Counted from the stretch's first letter, positions 1 to 10,520 are shown. The stretch: DNA of 64,000 nt from Wenzhouxiangella sp. AB-CW3 (GCF_014725735.1 NZ_CP061368.1:145001-209000); one strand, 5' to 3'. Notes: generated from the letters alone by a model not told the origin. Program-made: numbers and translations.

Positions 1-1640
<1,640 letters not shown>

Positions 1641-1675
1641 TATAACACCAAAGCCAATTGCGACAGACGCAATCA

Positions 1676-1790
1676 GCGCTCTTTGAACAGAATTTCCGAT
1701 CCCGGTGATCCCGGAATCCCTGCCAATGGCAGGGAGGTCCCGGATCAAGTCCGGGATCAATCGCTCCGGCCTTTGGCCGGCGAACGATTG
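1676..1790 (+). repeat. 23S-5S spacer with boxA-like motif and stacked palindromes
   Basis: The spacer opens with GCGCTCTTTGAACA (1676-1689), close to the rRNA antitermination boxA consensus TGCTCTTTAACA. Several short inverted repeats follow: CCCTGCC-AAT-GGCAGGG, TCCCGGA-TCAAG-TCCGGGA and GCTCCGGCC-TTT-GGCCGGCG inside flanking AATCG/CGATT. No tRNA fold is visible here. The palindromes resemble REP-type elements or processing hairpins; nothing in the sequence decides between these. Confidence 0.5.
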
Positions 1791-1794
1791 ACTT

Positions 1795-1911
1795 TGCCTG
1801 GCGGCAATAGCGGCGTGGAACCACCCGATCCCATCCCGAACTCGGCAGTGAAACGCGCCAGCGCCGATGGTAGTGCGGTTTTGCCGTGCGAGAGTAGGTC
1901 ACTGCCAGGCA
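1795..1911 (+). rRNA. rrf: 5S ribosomal RNA
   Basis: A 117-nt 5S rRNA follows 23S by about 155 nt. It begins TGCCTGGCGG and ends ACTGCCAGGCA, which pair as helix I. The internal CCCGATCCCATCCCGAACTC and CGAGAGTAGGTC segments are the conserved loop B/C and loop E regions. It is the last gene of the rRNA operon and is followed directly by an intrinsic terminator. Confidence 0.96.
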
Positions 1912-1920
1912 TCTATCCTG

Positions 1921-1958
1921 AAAGCCCCGAGACTCCGAGAGTTTCGGGGCTTTTTTTT
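1921..1958 (+). terminator. rRNA operon intrinsic terminator
   Basis: The stem AAGCCCCGA/TCGGGGCTT is extended by ACTC/GAGT, has a short loop, and is followed by eight T residues. This is a textbook Rho-independent terminator about 10 nt after 5S rRNA. Confidence 0.92.
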
Positions 1959-1959
1959 G

Positions 1960-2410
1960 CGTTTGGTGCCTCGTCAGCGACTGGCAGTGCCTACGGTCAC
2001 GCGTGGCCGCCCTCTGCGGCAAGGCTTCTTGCGGCTTTCGCCGCAAACCGCCATGCCGCGCCGGGCTACGCTGCCAGGAATCCATACCCCAAAACCCCGT
2101 AACTTTTCGGCCTTAGCGGGCTGGCGGGCCCGGCCATCTCGGATCGGCGGTTTTCGCGATAGCGAAAGGAGCCGGTTCGAAGGGGCCGATCAGGCCGTGC
2201 CTACGGTCACGCACGGGCGCTCTCCACACGGGCACTTCTTGCGGCTTCGCCGCAAATCGTACCCGTGTTCCGAGCTGCACGGCCATTCTCCTCTTCCACA
2301 GCAAGGCTTCTTTCGCCTGTCGGCGAAAACCGCCATGCTGTTCCAGAGGGGCCTGCCAGGCATCTATCCCAAAAGCCCCGAGATTCTCCGAGTCTCGGCG
2401 CTTTCTGTAA
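1960..2410 (+). repeat. Non-coding region with degenerate 5S-tail/terminator copies
   Basis: No gene is supported between the rRNA terminator and the promoter at about 2450. The stretch contains two imperfect copies of the 5S 3' end plus following terminator stem: CTGCCAGGAATCCATACCCC at about 2070-2089, and CTGCCAGGCATCTATCCC continuing into AAAAGCCCCGAGA at about 2362-2390. A second repeated block, GTGCCTACGGTCACGC followed shortly by CTTCTTGCGGC, occurs at about 1987 and 2195. The region therefore looks like decayed tandem duplications of the rrn 3' end with intervening repeat units. The downstream copy lacks the long T-run. Confidence 0.6.
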
Positions 2411-2443
2411 TGTTCAGTGCCGAAAAGATGCCGGTTGTCAGGG

Positions 2444-2473
2444 GGTTACGGAGTCTGGAGGGGTTGCTATAAT
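2444..2473 (+). promoter_or_regulatory. Extended -10 promoter for the protease/ligase operon
   Basis: A perfect TATAAT lies at 2468-2473, preceded by TGC, giving an extended -10 element. The best -35 (GGTTAC, 2444-2449) is weak, with an 18-bp spacer. Initiation near 2480 would leave a short leader of about 20-25 nt before the ATG at 2501 or 2507. Confidence 0.55.
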
Positions 2474-2500
2474 TCCCGTCTTTCCAGCATTGCCCACAGC

Positions 2501-3031
2501 ATGCCCATGCGCATAGTCACTGTTCCCTTGTTGCTACTCCTTCTGTTGCTCACGCCGGTGTTCCTTGCGGCTGAGTCTTCTGATCAGTTTGAGCTTGAGA
2601 TCTTTGGCTGGGTCGAGCGGGTCGAGTTGTTGGACGGGAAGTTCTCCATGAAGGCCAAGCTGGACTCCGGAGCCGCCAACTCCTCGCTTGATGCCACTGA
2701 CATTGAGCGGTTTCGACGTGATGGTGACCGCTGGGTTCGGTTTACAGTGACGGATCCGGAAACCGAAGAGCAGGTGACATTGGAAAAGCCGCTGCTGCGC
2801 AATGTTCGCATTGTGCGTCACGGCGGTGAGTATCAGCGGCGGCCGGTGGTGATGATGCCCCTGTGCTTTGGTGATCGGCGCAGAGAGGTGGAGGTGAACC
2901 TGATCGATCGCAGCAACTTCATCTACCCTCTGCTACTTGGGCGTAGTGCATTGGAAGGCTATGCGTTGATCGACAGTGGTCAGACCTTTCTTTTTCCGCC
3001 GGATTGCTCCGGGGAAGAAGACGGCAAATGA
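2501..3031 (+). CDS. Retropepsin-like RimK-associated protease, exported
   Basis: A protein of about 176 residues matching the family annotated as putative ATP-dependent zinc protease (Pfam Zn_protease, COG4067), whose fold is retropepsin-like. The N-terminus is a very hydrophobic leucine-rich signal peptide ending near AAE, so the product is periplasmic or membrane-tethered. The sequence KLDSGAANSSLDA (about residues 55-67) carries the aspartic-protease-like D-S-G motif, and the C-terminal half has the family's LLGRSAL segment. The start could be ATG 2501 or 2507; both follow the promoter closely and no clear Shine-Dalgarno is visible. The stop overlaps the start of the next gene (ATGA). With its two neighbours it forms a conserved triad thought to act in peptide or glutamate-tag modification; the substrate is unknown. 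Confidence 0.85.
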   Translation: MPMRIVTVPLLLLLLLLTPVFLAAESSDQFELEIFGWVERVELLDGKFSMKAKLDSGAANSSLDATDIERFRRDGDRWVRFTVTDPETEEQVTLEKPLLRNVRIVRHGGEYQRRPVVMMPLCFGDRRREVEVNLIDRSNFIYPLLLGRSALEGYALIDSGQTFLFPPDCSGEEDGK

Positions 3032-4554
3032 GTCAGCGCCTGCATTGGTTGCTGATCAGCATAGGCCTGGTTCTGGCTGGCCTGGCGATTGTTGCGCACA
3101 AGCACCTGTCATTGGGCTACCCACTGCTGCCCGACCAGACCGAAGCCTCCTGGACGGCCGAGGTTCGACTGGCCATTCAGCCGGAAGGTGGCCCGGTCAA
3201 GGTGGAGCTTGATTTGCCATCGGTGACGCCGGGTCTGGGCCGGTTGCGTGAAAACTTCATCTCCCGCGGCTATGGGCTCACCACTTCGGAGGACCGGTGG
3301 AGCCGGACCGCGAACTGGGCCGTACGCAGGGCTAGTCAACGCCAGCTTCTGTACTACAGCGGTGTCTTCTACCCGGATCGTGGGGAAGAGGACTTTGCCC
3401 CGGTCCCCCCCTATCCGCCGGTTCCGCGTATGTCAGAACCGTTTGCCACGGCCATGGAAACGATTGTTGAAGACGTGCGCCGGCAATCGGCCGACATCTC
3501 CTCTTTTGCTGCGGAAATGGTGGCCCGCATCAATAGCCCATCACCCTCAGAAGAGATCGCGCTGTTTCTCGATAGCGAGCAGTACCGTGACAATCCGGTA
3601 CGTGTCGCCCGCACCTTGCTTGCCGGTGCCCGCATTCCAACCGAACAAGTTAACGGCTTCACCCTGACCCACTCTGAACGACGGGCACAGCCCGAACAAT
3701 TGCTCGCCGTTCACAACGGGCGGGAGTGGCTGTTCTTCGATCCCGGAACCGGGCGTAGAGGATTGCCTGAGAACTTTCTGATCTGGTGGCGGGGCGAGCA
3801 ACCGGTGCTGGCCATCGACGGCGCACAACTGGCAGAGCTGAGCTGGTCGATTCGCCGCAACGAACTCGGTGCGCTGGACTTGGCCGACCAGCGTGCCAGT
3901 GCACGCGATGCCTGGCCTTCCCGTCTCAGCATGCTTGATCTGCCGGTGCAGGCGCAAACGGTCTACGCGGTGTTGCTTCTGGTCCCGGTTGGAGGCTTCA
4001 TCATGGTACTTATGCGCAACCTCGTCGGGCTACGATCATTCGGTACTTTCATGCCGGTTCTTATCGCCCTGGCATTCCGCGAGACCGGGCTGACTGGCGG
4101 GCTGGTGCTGTTCTCACTGGTGGTGGGTGCCGGCCTGCTTTTACGCTTTTACCTGGAGCGGTTACGGTTACTGCTTGTTCCACGCTTGACGGCTGTGCTG
4201 ATCATCGTTGTTGCCCTGATGGTGCTTTTGAGTCTGATCAGTCACCAGCTCGGTTGGGAGGTTGGCCTGTCGGTCGGCCTGTTCCCCATGGTCATCATGG
4301 CCATGGTCATTGAACGAATGTCGATCGTCTGGGAGGAGCGCGGCCCCGGCGAAGCCCTGGTCGAGGCCGCCGGCACTGCGGTGATCGCCAGTCTCGCCTT
4401 CTTTGTCATGAGTCGCGATCATGTCCAGCACCTCGTCTTTGTTTTTCCCGAAATGCTGCTGGCCATTCTCGGCTTGACCCTGCTGATGGGCCGCTACTCC
4501 GGATATCGCCTGTCCGAGTTGCTTCGTTTCCGACGTTTGGCCAAAGAGTTGTGA
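3028..4554 (+). CDS. Inactive transglutaminase fused to seven TM helices
   Basis: This 508-residue protein matches the family named inactive transglutaminase fused to 7 transmembrane helices (Pfam Transglut_i_TM plus 7TM_transglut). An N-terminal membrane anchor (about residues 6-26) is followed by a periplasmic transglutaminase-like domain (about 120-270). The last 190 residues hold about seven hydrophobic helices beginning near VYAVLLLVPVGGFIMVL. The start at 3028 uses the ATGA overlap with the upstream protease stop, indicating translational coupling; an in-frame upstream extension exists but is not needed. In the family the transglutaminase triad is degraded, so a binding rather than catalytic role is usually assumed. 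It probably presents or senses a peptide for the ligase encoded next. Confidence 0.86.
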   Translation: MSQRLHWLLISIGLVLAGLAIVAHKHLSLGYPLLPDQTEASWTAEVRLAIQPEGGPVKVELDLPSVTPGLGRLRENFISRGYGLTTSEDRWSRTANWAVRRASQRQLLYYSGVFYPDRGEEDFAPVPPYPPVPRMSEPFATAMETIVEDVRRQSADISSFAAEMVARINSPSPSEEIALFLDSEQYRDNPVRVARTLLAGARIPTEQVNGFTLTHSERRAQPEQLLAVHNGREWLFFDPGTGRRGLPENFLIWWRGEQPVLAIDGAQLAELSWSIRRNELGALDLADQRASARDAWPSRLSMLDLPVQAQTVYAVLLLVPVGGFIMVLMRNLVGLRSFGTFMPVLIALAFRETGLTGGLVLFSLVVGAGLLLRFYLERLRLLLVPRLTAVLIIVVALMVLLSLISHQLGWEVGLSVGLFPMVIMAMVIERMSIVWEERGPGEALVEAAGTAVIASLAFFVMSRDHVQHLVFVFPEMLLAILGLTLLMGRYSGYRLSELLRFRRLAKEL

Positions 4555-5498
4555 TCGGGCTCGTTAGAAAACTCCGTCAATCCGGTGTGCTGGGCCTCAA
4601 CGCCCGCAACGCCCGCTATGTTCTGCAGCACAATCCCCGACACCTCTATCCACTGGTCGACGACAAGGTTCTGTGCAAGGCTCGGCTGAAAGCCCATGGC
4701 ATCGCCGTCCCCGAGCAACTTGGCGTGGTTCGTGGGCAGTATCAGGCCCGGCTGCTGGCACAGCGACTCGAACAGCTTGATGCCTTTGCCATCAAGCCGG
4801 CTACCGGCACCGGCGGTGACGGTGTACTCGTGACGCTGGGGCGCCGCGGCAGCGACTGGCTTGGTCCCGGAGGGTCACTGCTCTCGATTGCCGATATTCA
4901 GTACCATGTCTCCGGCATTCTTGCCGGCATGTACTCGCTGGGCGGACAACTTGACAGTGCGCTCATCGAGGCGCTGGTCCGCACCGACCCGGTCCTGCGA
5001 CCGATCGCTCCCGAAGGCGTGCCCGATATTCGCGTGATCGTCTTTCGTGGCGTCCCGGTCATGGCCATGGTTCGCCTCCCCACGCGCCGTTCCGGTGGCA
5101 AGGCCAATCTTCATCAGGGTGCCATCGGCGCTGGAATTGACATGGCCACTGGTCAAACGCTTTCTGCCGTGATGCATCACGACATCGTCAACGAACACCC
5201 GGACACAGGGATTCCGATCACCGGCTTCCAGATGCCGGGCTGGGAAGGGTTGATTCGGCTGTCTGCTCGCTGTTTCGATGCCGTGCCGCTGGGCTACCTG
5301 GGCGTTGATATAGTCCTGGACGAGCACCACGGCCCACTGGTTCTGGAGCTCAATGCGCGGCCCGGACTGGCCATCCAGATTGCCAATCGCGCCGGGTTGC
5401 AGCATCGCCTGGCCTTTGTCGACCGCCTCGAAAACCCCGAGGGGCTCGGCGTGCAGGCCCGGGCACGGTACGCGCTGGAAGGGATGCTGCCGCGATAG
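4551..5498 (+). CDS. RimK-related alpha-L-glutamate ligase-like ATP-grasp protein
   Basis: A 315-residue ATP-grasp enzyme of the alpha-L-glutamate ligase-like family (TIGR02291 type). The nucleotide-binding strand-loop AIKPATGTGGDGVLV lies at about residues 83-97, and the metal-binding LELNARPGLAIQIAN near 266-280. Such enzymes form amide bonds by adding glutamate or another amino acid to a carboxylate acceptor. Translation starts at a GTG that overlaps the preceding TGA, so all three genes of the operon are coupled. It is soluble, with no signal peptide. Catalysis at the cytoplasmic face next to the 7TM partner is an inference from the gene order; the acceptor is not known. Confidence 0.86.
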   Translation: MIGLVRKLRQSGVLGLNARNARYVLQHNPRHLYPLVDDKVLCKARLKAHGIAVPEQLGVVRGQYQARLLAQRLEQLDAFAIKPATGTGGDGVLVTLGRRGSDWLGPGGSLLSIADIQYHVSGILAGMYSLGGQLDSALIEALVRTDPVLRPIAPEGVPDIRVIVFRGVPVMAMVRLPTRRSGGKANLHQGAIGAGIDMATGQTLSAVMHHDIVNEHPDTGIPITGFQMPGWEGLIRLSARCFDAVPLGYLGVDIVLDEHHGPLVLELNARPGLAIQIANRAGLQHRLAFVDRLENPEGLGVQARARYALEGMLPR

Positions 5499-5504
5499 CA
5501 GCCG

Positions 5505-6803
5505 TCAGGCTCTGGCCTTTCTATCGGCTTCGGGCAGGTCGGTGTCGTAGAACCGGTCCCGATCCAGTTCGCCCTCGCCGTTCGCCACGATACAGGTCAC
5601 AGTGGCATCCCCGGTCACGTTGACGGCAGTCCGGGTCATGTCCAGCAATCGATCGACCCCCAGAATCAGCGCAATCCCTTCGGCCGGTAGTCCCACCTGC
5701 GAAAGCACGCCGGCCAATAGAATCAGCCCGACACCGGGCACGCCGGCCGCCCCGATGGATGCCATGATGACCATGAACACCACCATCAGGTACTGCGTGA
5801 AGCTGAGGTCCACGCCGTAATACTGGGCAATGAAGCCCACGGCAATACCCTGCATGATGGCGGTGCCGTCCATATTGATGGTCGCGCCCAGCGGTACGGT
5901 AAACGAACTGACCCGGTTACTTGCCCCCAGCCGCTCCTGCACCGCCCGCAGCGTGACCGGAATGGTCGCGCCCGACGACGCCGTGGAGAATGCAAACGCC
6001 AACACGTCCCGAATCTGACGATAGAACACTAGAGGGCTAAGGCCGGTGAACAACTTCAACAATGTCGGGTAGACCACGGCGGCGTGCAGAATCAATATCG
6101 CCAGCACCAGGATTACGTACTTCAATACACCGGCGAACGTGCCCCAGCCCGTGGTCGCCGCCATGCCGGCGATTAGAGCAAAAACACCGTAGGGTGCAAT
6201 CAGCATGACGATGCCGACCAGTTTCATCACCACTTCCATGAAGTCGGCGAAAAAGTCGGCGCAGCGTTTCCCGGGCTGTCCGGCAAAGGACATGGCCAGC
6301 CCGAGCAGTATGGCAAACACGATGATCGGCAGCATGTTGCCCTCGGCCATGGCCTCGACCGGATTGGCCGGAATCAGGTCAACGAGCACCTCGGTAAACG
6401 GTGGGGCATCGGAAATCTGAGGTGGCTCCATGTCTGGCGGGCTCGCGCCCACGCCCGTTTGAAAGATCTGACCGGCCGACAGCGCAAGAACAATGGCGAC
6501 GCCCGTGGTGATCAGGTAAAGTCCGATGGCCTTTCCGCCGACGCGCCCCAGGCTTTTTGGATCCGCCAGGGAGGAAACCCCGGTAATCAGCGAAACAAAG
6601 ACGATCGGCACGATGAGCATGCTCAGAAAACGGACGAATGCCTCGCCAACCACCTCGAACAGCCCCCCGATCAACCAGGCTTGTGCCCAATCGGTGTCGG
6701 CAATCGTGAAATTCATGAGCAGGCCAACCACCAGTCCCAGGCCGAGGCCCATCAGGATGCGGTTGGACAACTTGTGGTGGTTGAATCGAAACTCTTCGCT
6801 CAT
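5505..6803 (-). CDS. Dicarboxylate/amino acid:cation symporter (DAACS/SLC1 family)
   Basis: A 432-residue inner-membrane transporter that takes up C4-dicarboxylates or acidic amino acids with Na+ or H+. The sequence shows the SLC1 hallmarks: the serine-rich re-entrant loop SSGATIP (about residues 268-274), the NMDGTAIMQG motif of TM7 (about 311-320), and the second hairpin loop GAAGVPGVG (about 354-362). Eight hydrophobic segments are recognisable. It is convergent with the ATP-grasp ligase gene, with only 6 bp between stops, and is probably transcribed alone. Sequence alone does not separate glutamate/aspartate from dicarboxylate specificity. Confidence 0.92.
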   Translation of the reverse strand: MSEEFRFNHHKLSNRILMGLGLGLVVGLLMNFTIADTDWAQAWLIGGLFEVVGEAFVRFLSMLIVPIVFVSLITGVSSLADPKSLGRVGGKAIGLYLITTGVAIVLALSAGQIFQTGVGASPPDMEPPQISDAPPFTEVLVDLIPANPVEAMAEGNMLPIIVFAILLGLAMSFAGQPGKRCADFFADFMEVVMKLVGIVMLIAPYGVFALIAGMAATTGWGTFAGVLKYVILVLAILILHAAVVYPTLLKLFTGLSPLVFYRQIRDVLAFAFSTASSGATIPVTLRAVQERLGASNRVSSFTVPLGATINMDGTAIMQGIAVGFIAQYYGVDLSFTQYLMVVFMVIMASIGAAGVPGVGLILLAGVLSQVGLPAEGIALILGVDRLLDMTRTAVNVTGDATVTCIVANGEGELDRDRFYDTDLPEADRKARA

Positions 6804-6909
6804 CGGGCTGGGTCCGTTCTGTTGATTGTTGTCCGGCCCCGGAAGGGTAGCGCATGGGACCGGTTGGGTCTAGTTTGGAGACGGGAGACGGGAGAGTTGG
6901 CGGCGGCGG

Positions 6910-6915
6910 TATAAT
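6910..6915 (+). promoter_or_regulatory. Probable -10 element of glnS
   Basis: A consensus TATAAT lies 33 nt upstream of the glnS start codon, in the middle of the 144-bp gap between the divergent symporter gene and glnS. No good -35 hexamer is present at the right spacing, so this is only a candidate. Confidence 0.4.
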
Positions 6916-6947
6916 GTCGGGCTTGATTCTGAACCGGGCCGATTCTG

Positions 6948-8639
6948 ATGAGCAGTAACGAGCAGCCGAGTGCGCCGACCAATTTCATTCGCAATCGCAT
7001 CATCAGGGAGCTGGATGCCGGGCAGTATGAGCGAATCGTCACGCGTTTTCCGCCCGAGCCGAATGGCTATCTGCACATCGGTCATGCCAAGTCCATCGTG
7101 CTCAATTTCGCCCTGCCCGAGGAGTTCGGCGGCTACACCAATCTCCGATTCGACGACACCAACCCGGAGAAGGAAGAGCAGCGCTATATCGACGCCATCA
7201 AGGAAGATGTGTGCTGGCTGGGTTATGAATGGAAGAACGAGTGCTATGCCTCGGATTATTTTGAAACTCTATACAACTACGCCCTGCACCTGCTCGACAA
7301 CGGCCTGGCCTATGTCGACGAGCAGGATGCCGATGCCATCCGCGAGCAGCGCGGCACACTCACCGAGCCGGGTACCAACAGCCCACACCGCGACCGCAGC
7401 GTGTCGGAAAACCGCCTGCTGTTCGAGCGCATGCGAAACGGCCAACTGCCCGATGGCGCCTGTGTGCTGCGCGCGAAGATCGACATGACCGCGTCCAACA
7501 TCAACCTGCGCGACCCGGTCATCTACCGAATCCGCCACCAGGAGCATCCGCGCACCGGCAACGACTGGTGTATCTACCCCAGCTACGATTTCGCCCACGG
7601 CCAGAGTGATGCCATCGAGCACATCACGCATTCGCTCTGCACACTGGAGTTCGAGGATCATCGCCCGCTCTACGACTGGCTGGTCGAACACCTGCCAGTG
7701 CCCTCGCGTCCCCACCAGATCGAGTTTGCCCGCCTCAATATCGATTTCACCGTGCTGTCGAAGCGGCGCCTGACGCGGCTGGTGGACGAGGGTCACGTTT
7801 CCGGCTGGGATGATCCCAGGCTGCCGACCCTGGCTGGCCTGCGCCGACGTGGTTTCACCCCCGAGTCAATTCGCAATTTCTGCACCGAAATCGGGGTGAC
7901 CAAGTCAGAGAGCATCATTCCGTTCGGCGTGCTCGAGCGCAATCTTCGCGATGACCTCAATGTTCGTGCTCCGCGGCGAATGGCGGTGCTCAAGCCGCTC
8001 AAGCTCGTGCTGACCAACTTCCCCGAAGGCGAGACCGAGTGGCTGGAAGCGGCCAACCATCCGCAGAACCCGGACATGGGAACGCGCAACGTGCCCATGA
8101 CCCGGGAAATCTTCATCGAGCAGGATGATTTCCTGGAAGAGGCGCCCAAGAAGTTTTTCCGTCTCAAGCCCGGCGGCGAGGTGCGACTGAGAAACGCCTT
8201 TATCATTCGCTGCGACGAAGTCGTCAAGGACGAGGCCGGCAACCTCGTCGAGTTGCACTGCACCGTCGATCACGAAACCCGCTCAGGCCAGCCGGGAGCC
8301 GACCGCAAGGTCAAGGGCACCATTCACTGGGTCTCGGCCGAACATGCCGTCAAGGCCGAGGTGCGCCTTTACGACCGGCTGTTCAAAGTGCCGCATCCCG
8401 GCGGTGACAAGGAACGGGACTTTGTCGAGCACCTTAACGAGCAATCGCTCGAGGTCCTGCACGATGCCCGCATCGAGCCGGGTACCGAGCAGTCGCAGGT
8501 GGGTGATTTCTTCCAGTTCGAGCGCCTCGGTTACTTCGTGCCCGACCCGGACGGCACAAGCGATGCGCCGGTCCTCAATCGGGCCGTCACACTGCGCGAT
8601 ACCTGGGCGAAACTGGAAAAGCAGTTGCGCCAGGGTTGA
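6948..8639 (+). CDS. glnS: Glutaminyl-tRNA synthetase
   Basis: A 563-residue class I aminoacyl-tRNA synthetase that charges tRNA-Gln with glutamine. The HIGH signature sits in PPEPNGYLHIGHAKS (about residues 36-50). The KMSKS equivalent is VLSKRRL (about 268-274), the form typical of GlnRS. The C-terminal anticodon-binding beta-barrel domains are complete, and length is close to the E. coli enzyme (554 residues). A direct GlnRS supports a gammaproteobacterial rather than alphaproteobacterial origin, since many bacteria use the GatCAB amidation route instead. Confidence 0.97.
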   Translation: MSSNEQPSAPTNFIRNRIIRELDAGQYERIVTRFPPEPNGYLHIGHAKSIVLNFALPEEFGGYTNLRFDDTNPEKEEQRYIDAIKEDVCWLGYEWKNECYASDYFETLYNYALHLLDNGLAYVDEQDADAIREQRGTLTEPGTNSPHRDRSVSENRLLFERMRNGQLPDGACVLRAKIDMTASNINLRDPVIYRIRHQEHPRTGNDWCIYPSYDFAHGQSDAIEHITHSLCTLEFEDHRPLYDWLVEHLPVPSRPHQIEFARLNIDFTVLSKRRLTRLVDEGHVSGWDDPRLPTLAGLRRRGFTPESIRNFCTEIGVTKSESIIPFGVLERNLRDDLNVRAPRRMAVLKPLKLVLTNFPEGETEWLEAANHPQNPDMGTRNVPMTREIFIEQDDFLEEAPKKFFRLKPGGEVRLRNAFIIRCDEVVKDEAGNLVELHCTVDHETRSGQPGADRKVKGTIHWVSAEHAVKAEVRLYDRLFKVPHPGGDKERDFVEHLNEQSLEVLHDARIEPGTEQSQVGDFFQFERLGYFVPDPDGTSDAPVLNRAVTLRDTWAKLEKQLRQG

Positions 8640-8675
8640 CCTTTCGGGCATGGCCCCGTATGGCCCGTATTCTCG

Positions 8676-9898
8676 CTACCCAAACGAGCTTTCCCGTGCC
8701 AGTCTGATCAGTGGCCAGTGATCGATGCGCGGCAATGACAGGCGTCGCCATGCCGCAGCGGCCCAAATCCAGCACCCCAGTCCGACCAGGCCACTTGCCA
8801 ACAGGCAGCCGAAAACCACCCAAGGTTCCGGTTCCAGTGTCCACAGTCGGTAACCGGAAAGCCCCCCGGCCATTGCCAGTACGCCCATGCCAACCAGCCC
8901 CAACACCGAGGCCGAATGATTTTCGATGGCCACCACCCTCAACGCCAGAGTGGCCAGCACGGCCAGGCCACCCAGTGCCGCCAGAGAAAACAGCGCCACC
9001 TGTGCGCCATCAACGTCCTCCGTCCGTCCGGCGCCCGCGATCAGAACCAGTTGGGGAGGCAGGGCCAGTACCAGCCACGCCCGACACAGTCCACCCGCCG
9101 CCATCAGTCGGAGCTGGTCGCGATCATGGCCCGGCAGCAGGATCAAGAAGCGCAGCCTGGCCCGAAAATTGAGCAACTCGTGCGCCGTGGAAAGACCCAG
9201 AAAGATAACGCTCAAGAAGGTGATGCTGCCAGCCAGAAAAAAGAATTCCTGCGGCCCGTCTCGGCCGGCCAGGACATCGGCCGGTTCCCAGAACAGGGTC
9301 ATCAGCAGCACGCCAAACAACAGGTAGGCGGCCATCAGACGCCATCCCAGGGGCTGACGCGGACGATCCCGCAGTAACGGCGCAGCCTTTCCGGAAAGTC
9401 GACTTCCCCTGCATTGCGCCTGCTGCATATGTGCCAGCTCCACGCCGCCAGAGCCGCAGCGATAACAGTTGCGATCAGCCCGAACTCCACAATGGATGCC
9501 ACCGGGTTGATGGTGCCCAGGCGGCCGACCAGCAAGATGAGCAGGACCAGCCACATCAGTCCATTCGGGCCGTAGCGCAACCCCACAGCCGTGCCCAGCA
9601 AGGCCAGCGACAGGGTTGCAATGGCCTGCTGGGCAGGTGCTGGACCGGCTGCGGCCAGCACCCAGGCTGGCAGGCAGGCAGCCACGATGACTGCTGCGAG
9701 CGCCAGGAAGAGCTGTTTCGGGCCGGATGGCCACAGCCGAGGCAACCGCGACTGAAGCATCAGTTGCACCCGACTGGCGGCCATCCCCGCAGTGGTCAGC
9801 GCGATCGGCCAGCCCAGCCAGATCGCCCAGCCATCGTCCTGTGGGAACACCGCGGTCAGCATGATCAGAAACAGCCAGGGTGTGTACCAGCTCCCCAT
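8676..9898 (-). pseudogene. ABC transporter permease, frame-shifted
   Basis: This stretch encodes a polytopic membrane protein, but in two reading frames. From about 9895 to 9385 the hydrophobic helices (beginning SWYTPWLFLIMLTAV) lie in one frame, which then stops at 9335. From about 9386 to 8676 the coding continues (LRDRPRQPLGWRLMAAYLLF onward) in the frame shared with the upstream ATPase. One missing base near 9386 would join RRY to LRDRPRQ. The N-terminus also lacks the usual cytoplasmic lead-in and begins inside the ATPase sequence. The gene is the expected permease partner of the ATPase and GntR regulator upstream. Whether the lesions are real or sequencing errors cannot be told here. 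Confidence 0.65.
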
Positions 9899-10520
9899 CG
9901 CGCATCAGCCACAGGCGGTTGGCAATCCGTTCGAGGTCACCGATAAGATGGGTGGAGAATACGATGGTGCGGGCACTGTCGCAGGCGATACTGACCAGTT
10001 CCTGCAAAAAACTCTGGCGGGCTACCGGGTCGAGTGCCGATGCCGGCTCGTCGAGCAGCAGCACATCCGGATCGTGACCCAGCGCCAGGGCGATTCCCAC
10101 CATCTGGCGTTGGCCGCGCGAAAGGTTGCCGACCTTGCGTTGGAGGGCAACCCCCCATCCGTTAAGCAGCTCCTCGATGCGCGAACGGTCAAAGCGTGAA
10201 TAGAAACGCCCGACCAGATCGATGTGCCGGTCCACCGTCAGCCATCCGAACAGTTCGTCGTCCTGCAGCACCATGCCTAGACGGTTGCGTGTCTGATCAT
10301 CCATGCGGCCTGAATCGCAGCCGAGTACGCGTGCCCGGCCCCGGTCGGCAAACTGCAAACCTGCCAGTGTCTCCAGCAGGGTGGTCTTGCCTGCGCCATT
10401 GCGCCCGACCAGTCCGATGATGTCGCTGGCGCGGGCGGTCGCCGATACCTCGCGCAGGGCATGCACCGCCCCGAAGTGCTTGTCGAGTCCACTCAGTTCG
10501 ATGGTGATCGAATCATTCAT
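9890..10520 (-). pseudogene. ABC transporter ATP-binding protein, C-terminus lost
   Basis: The N-terminal 210 residues are a clear ABC ATPase: Walker A GRNGAGKTT, signature LSRGQRQ, Walker B VLLLDEP and switch His in FSTHLIGD. The start ATG at 10520 overlaps the end of the gntR gene by 8 bp. After LWLMRDGELV the reading frame has no stop and runs on into the permease region in the wrong frame. The usual C-terminal tail of about 80 residues and its stop codon are absent. A deletion that joined the ATPase to the permease would explain this. The ATPase core could still be made as part of a long aberrant product. Confidence 0.7.

Noticed and set aside
1641-1794. A tRNA gene in the rRNA spacer
   Set aside because: No cloverleaf or TTCAAATC-type T-arm is visible; only short inverted repeats are present. 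tRNAs are also more usual in the 16S-23S than in the 23S-5S spacer.
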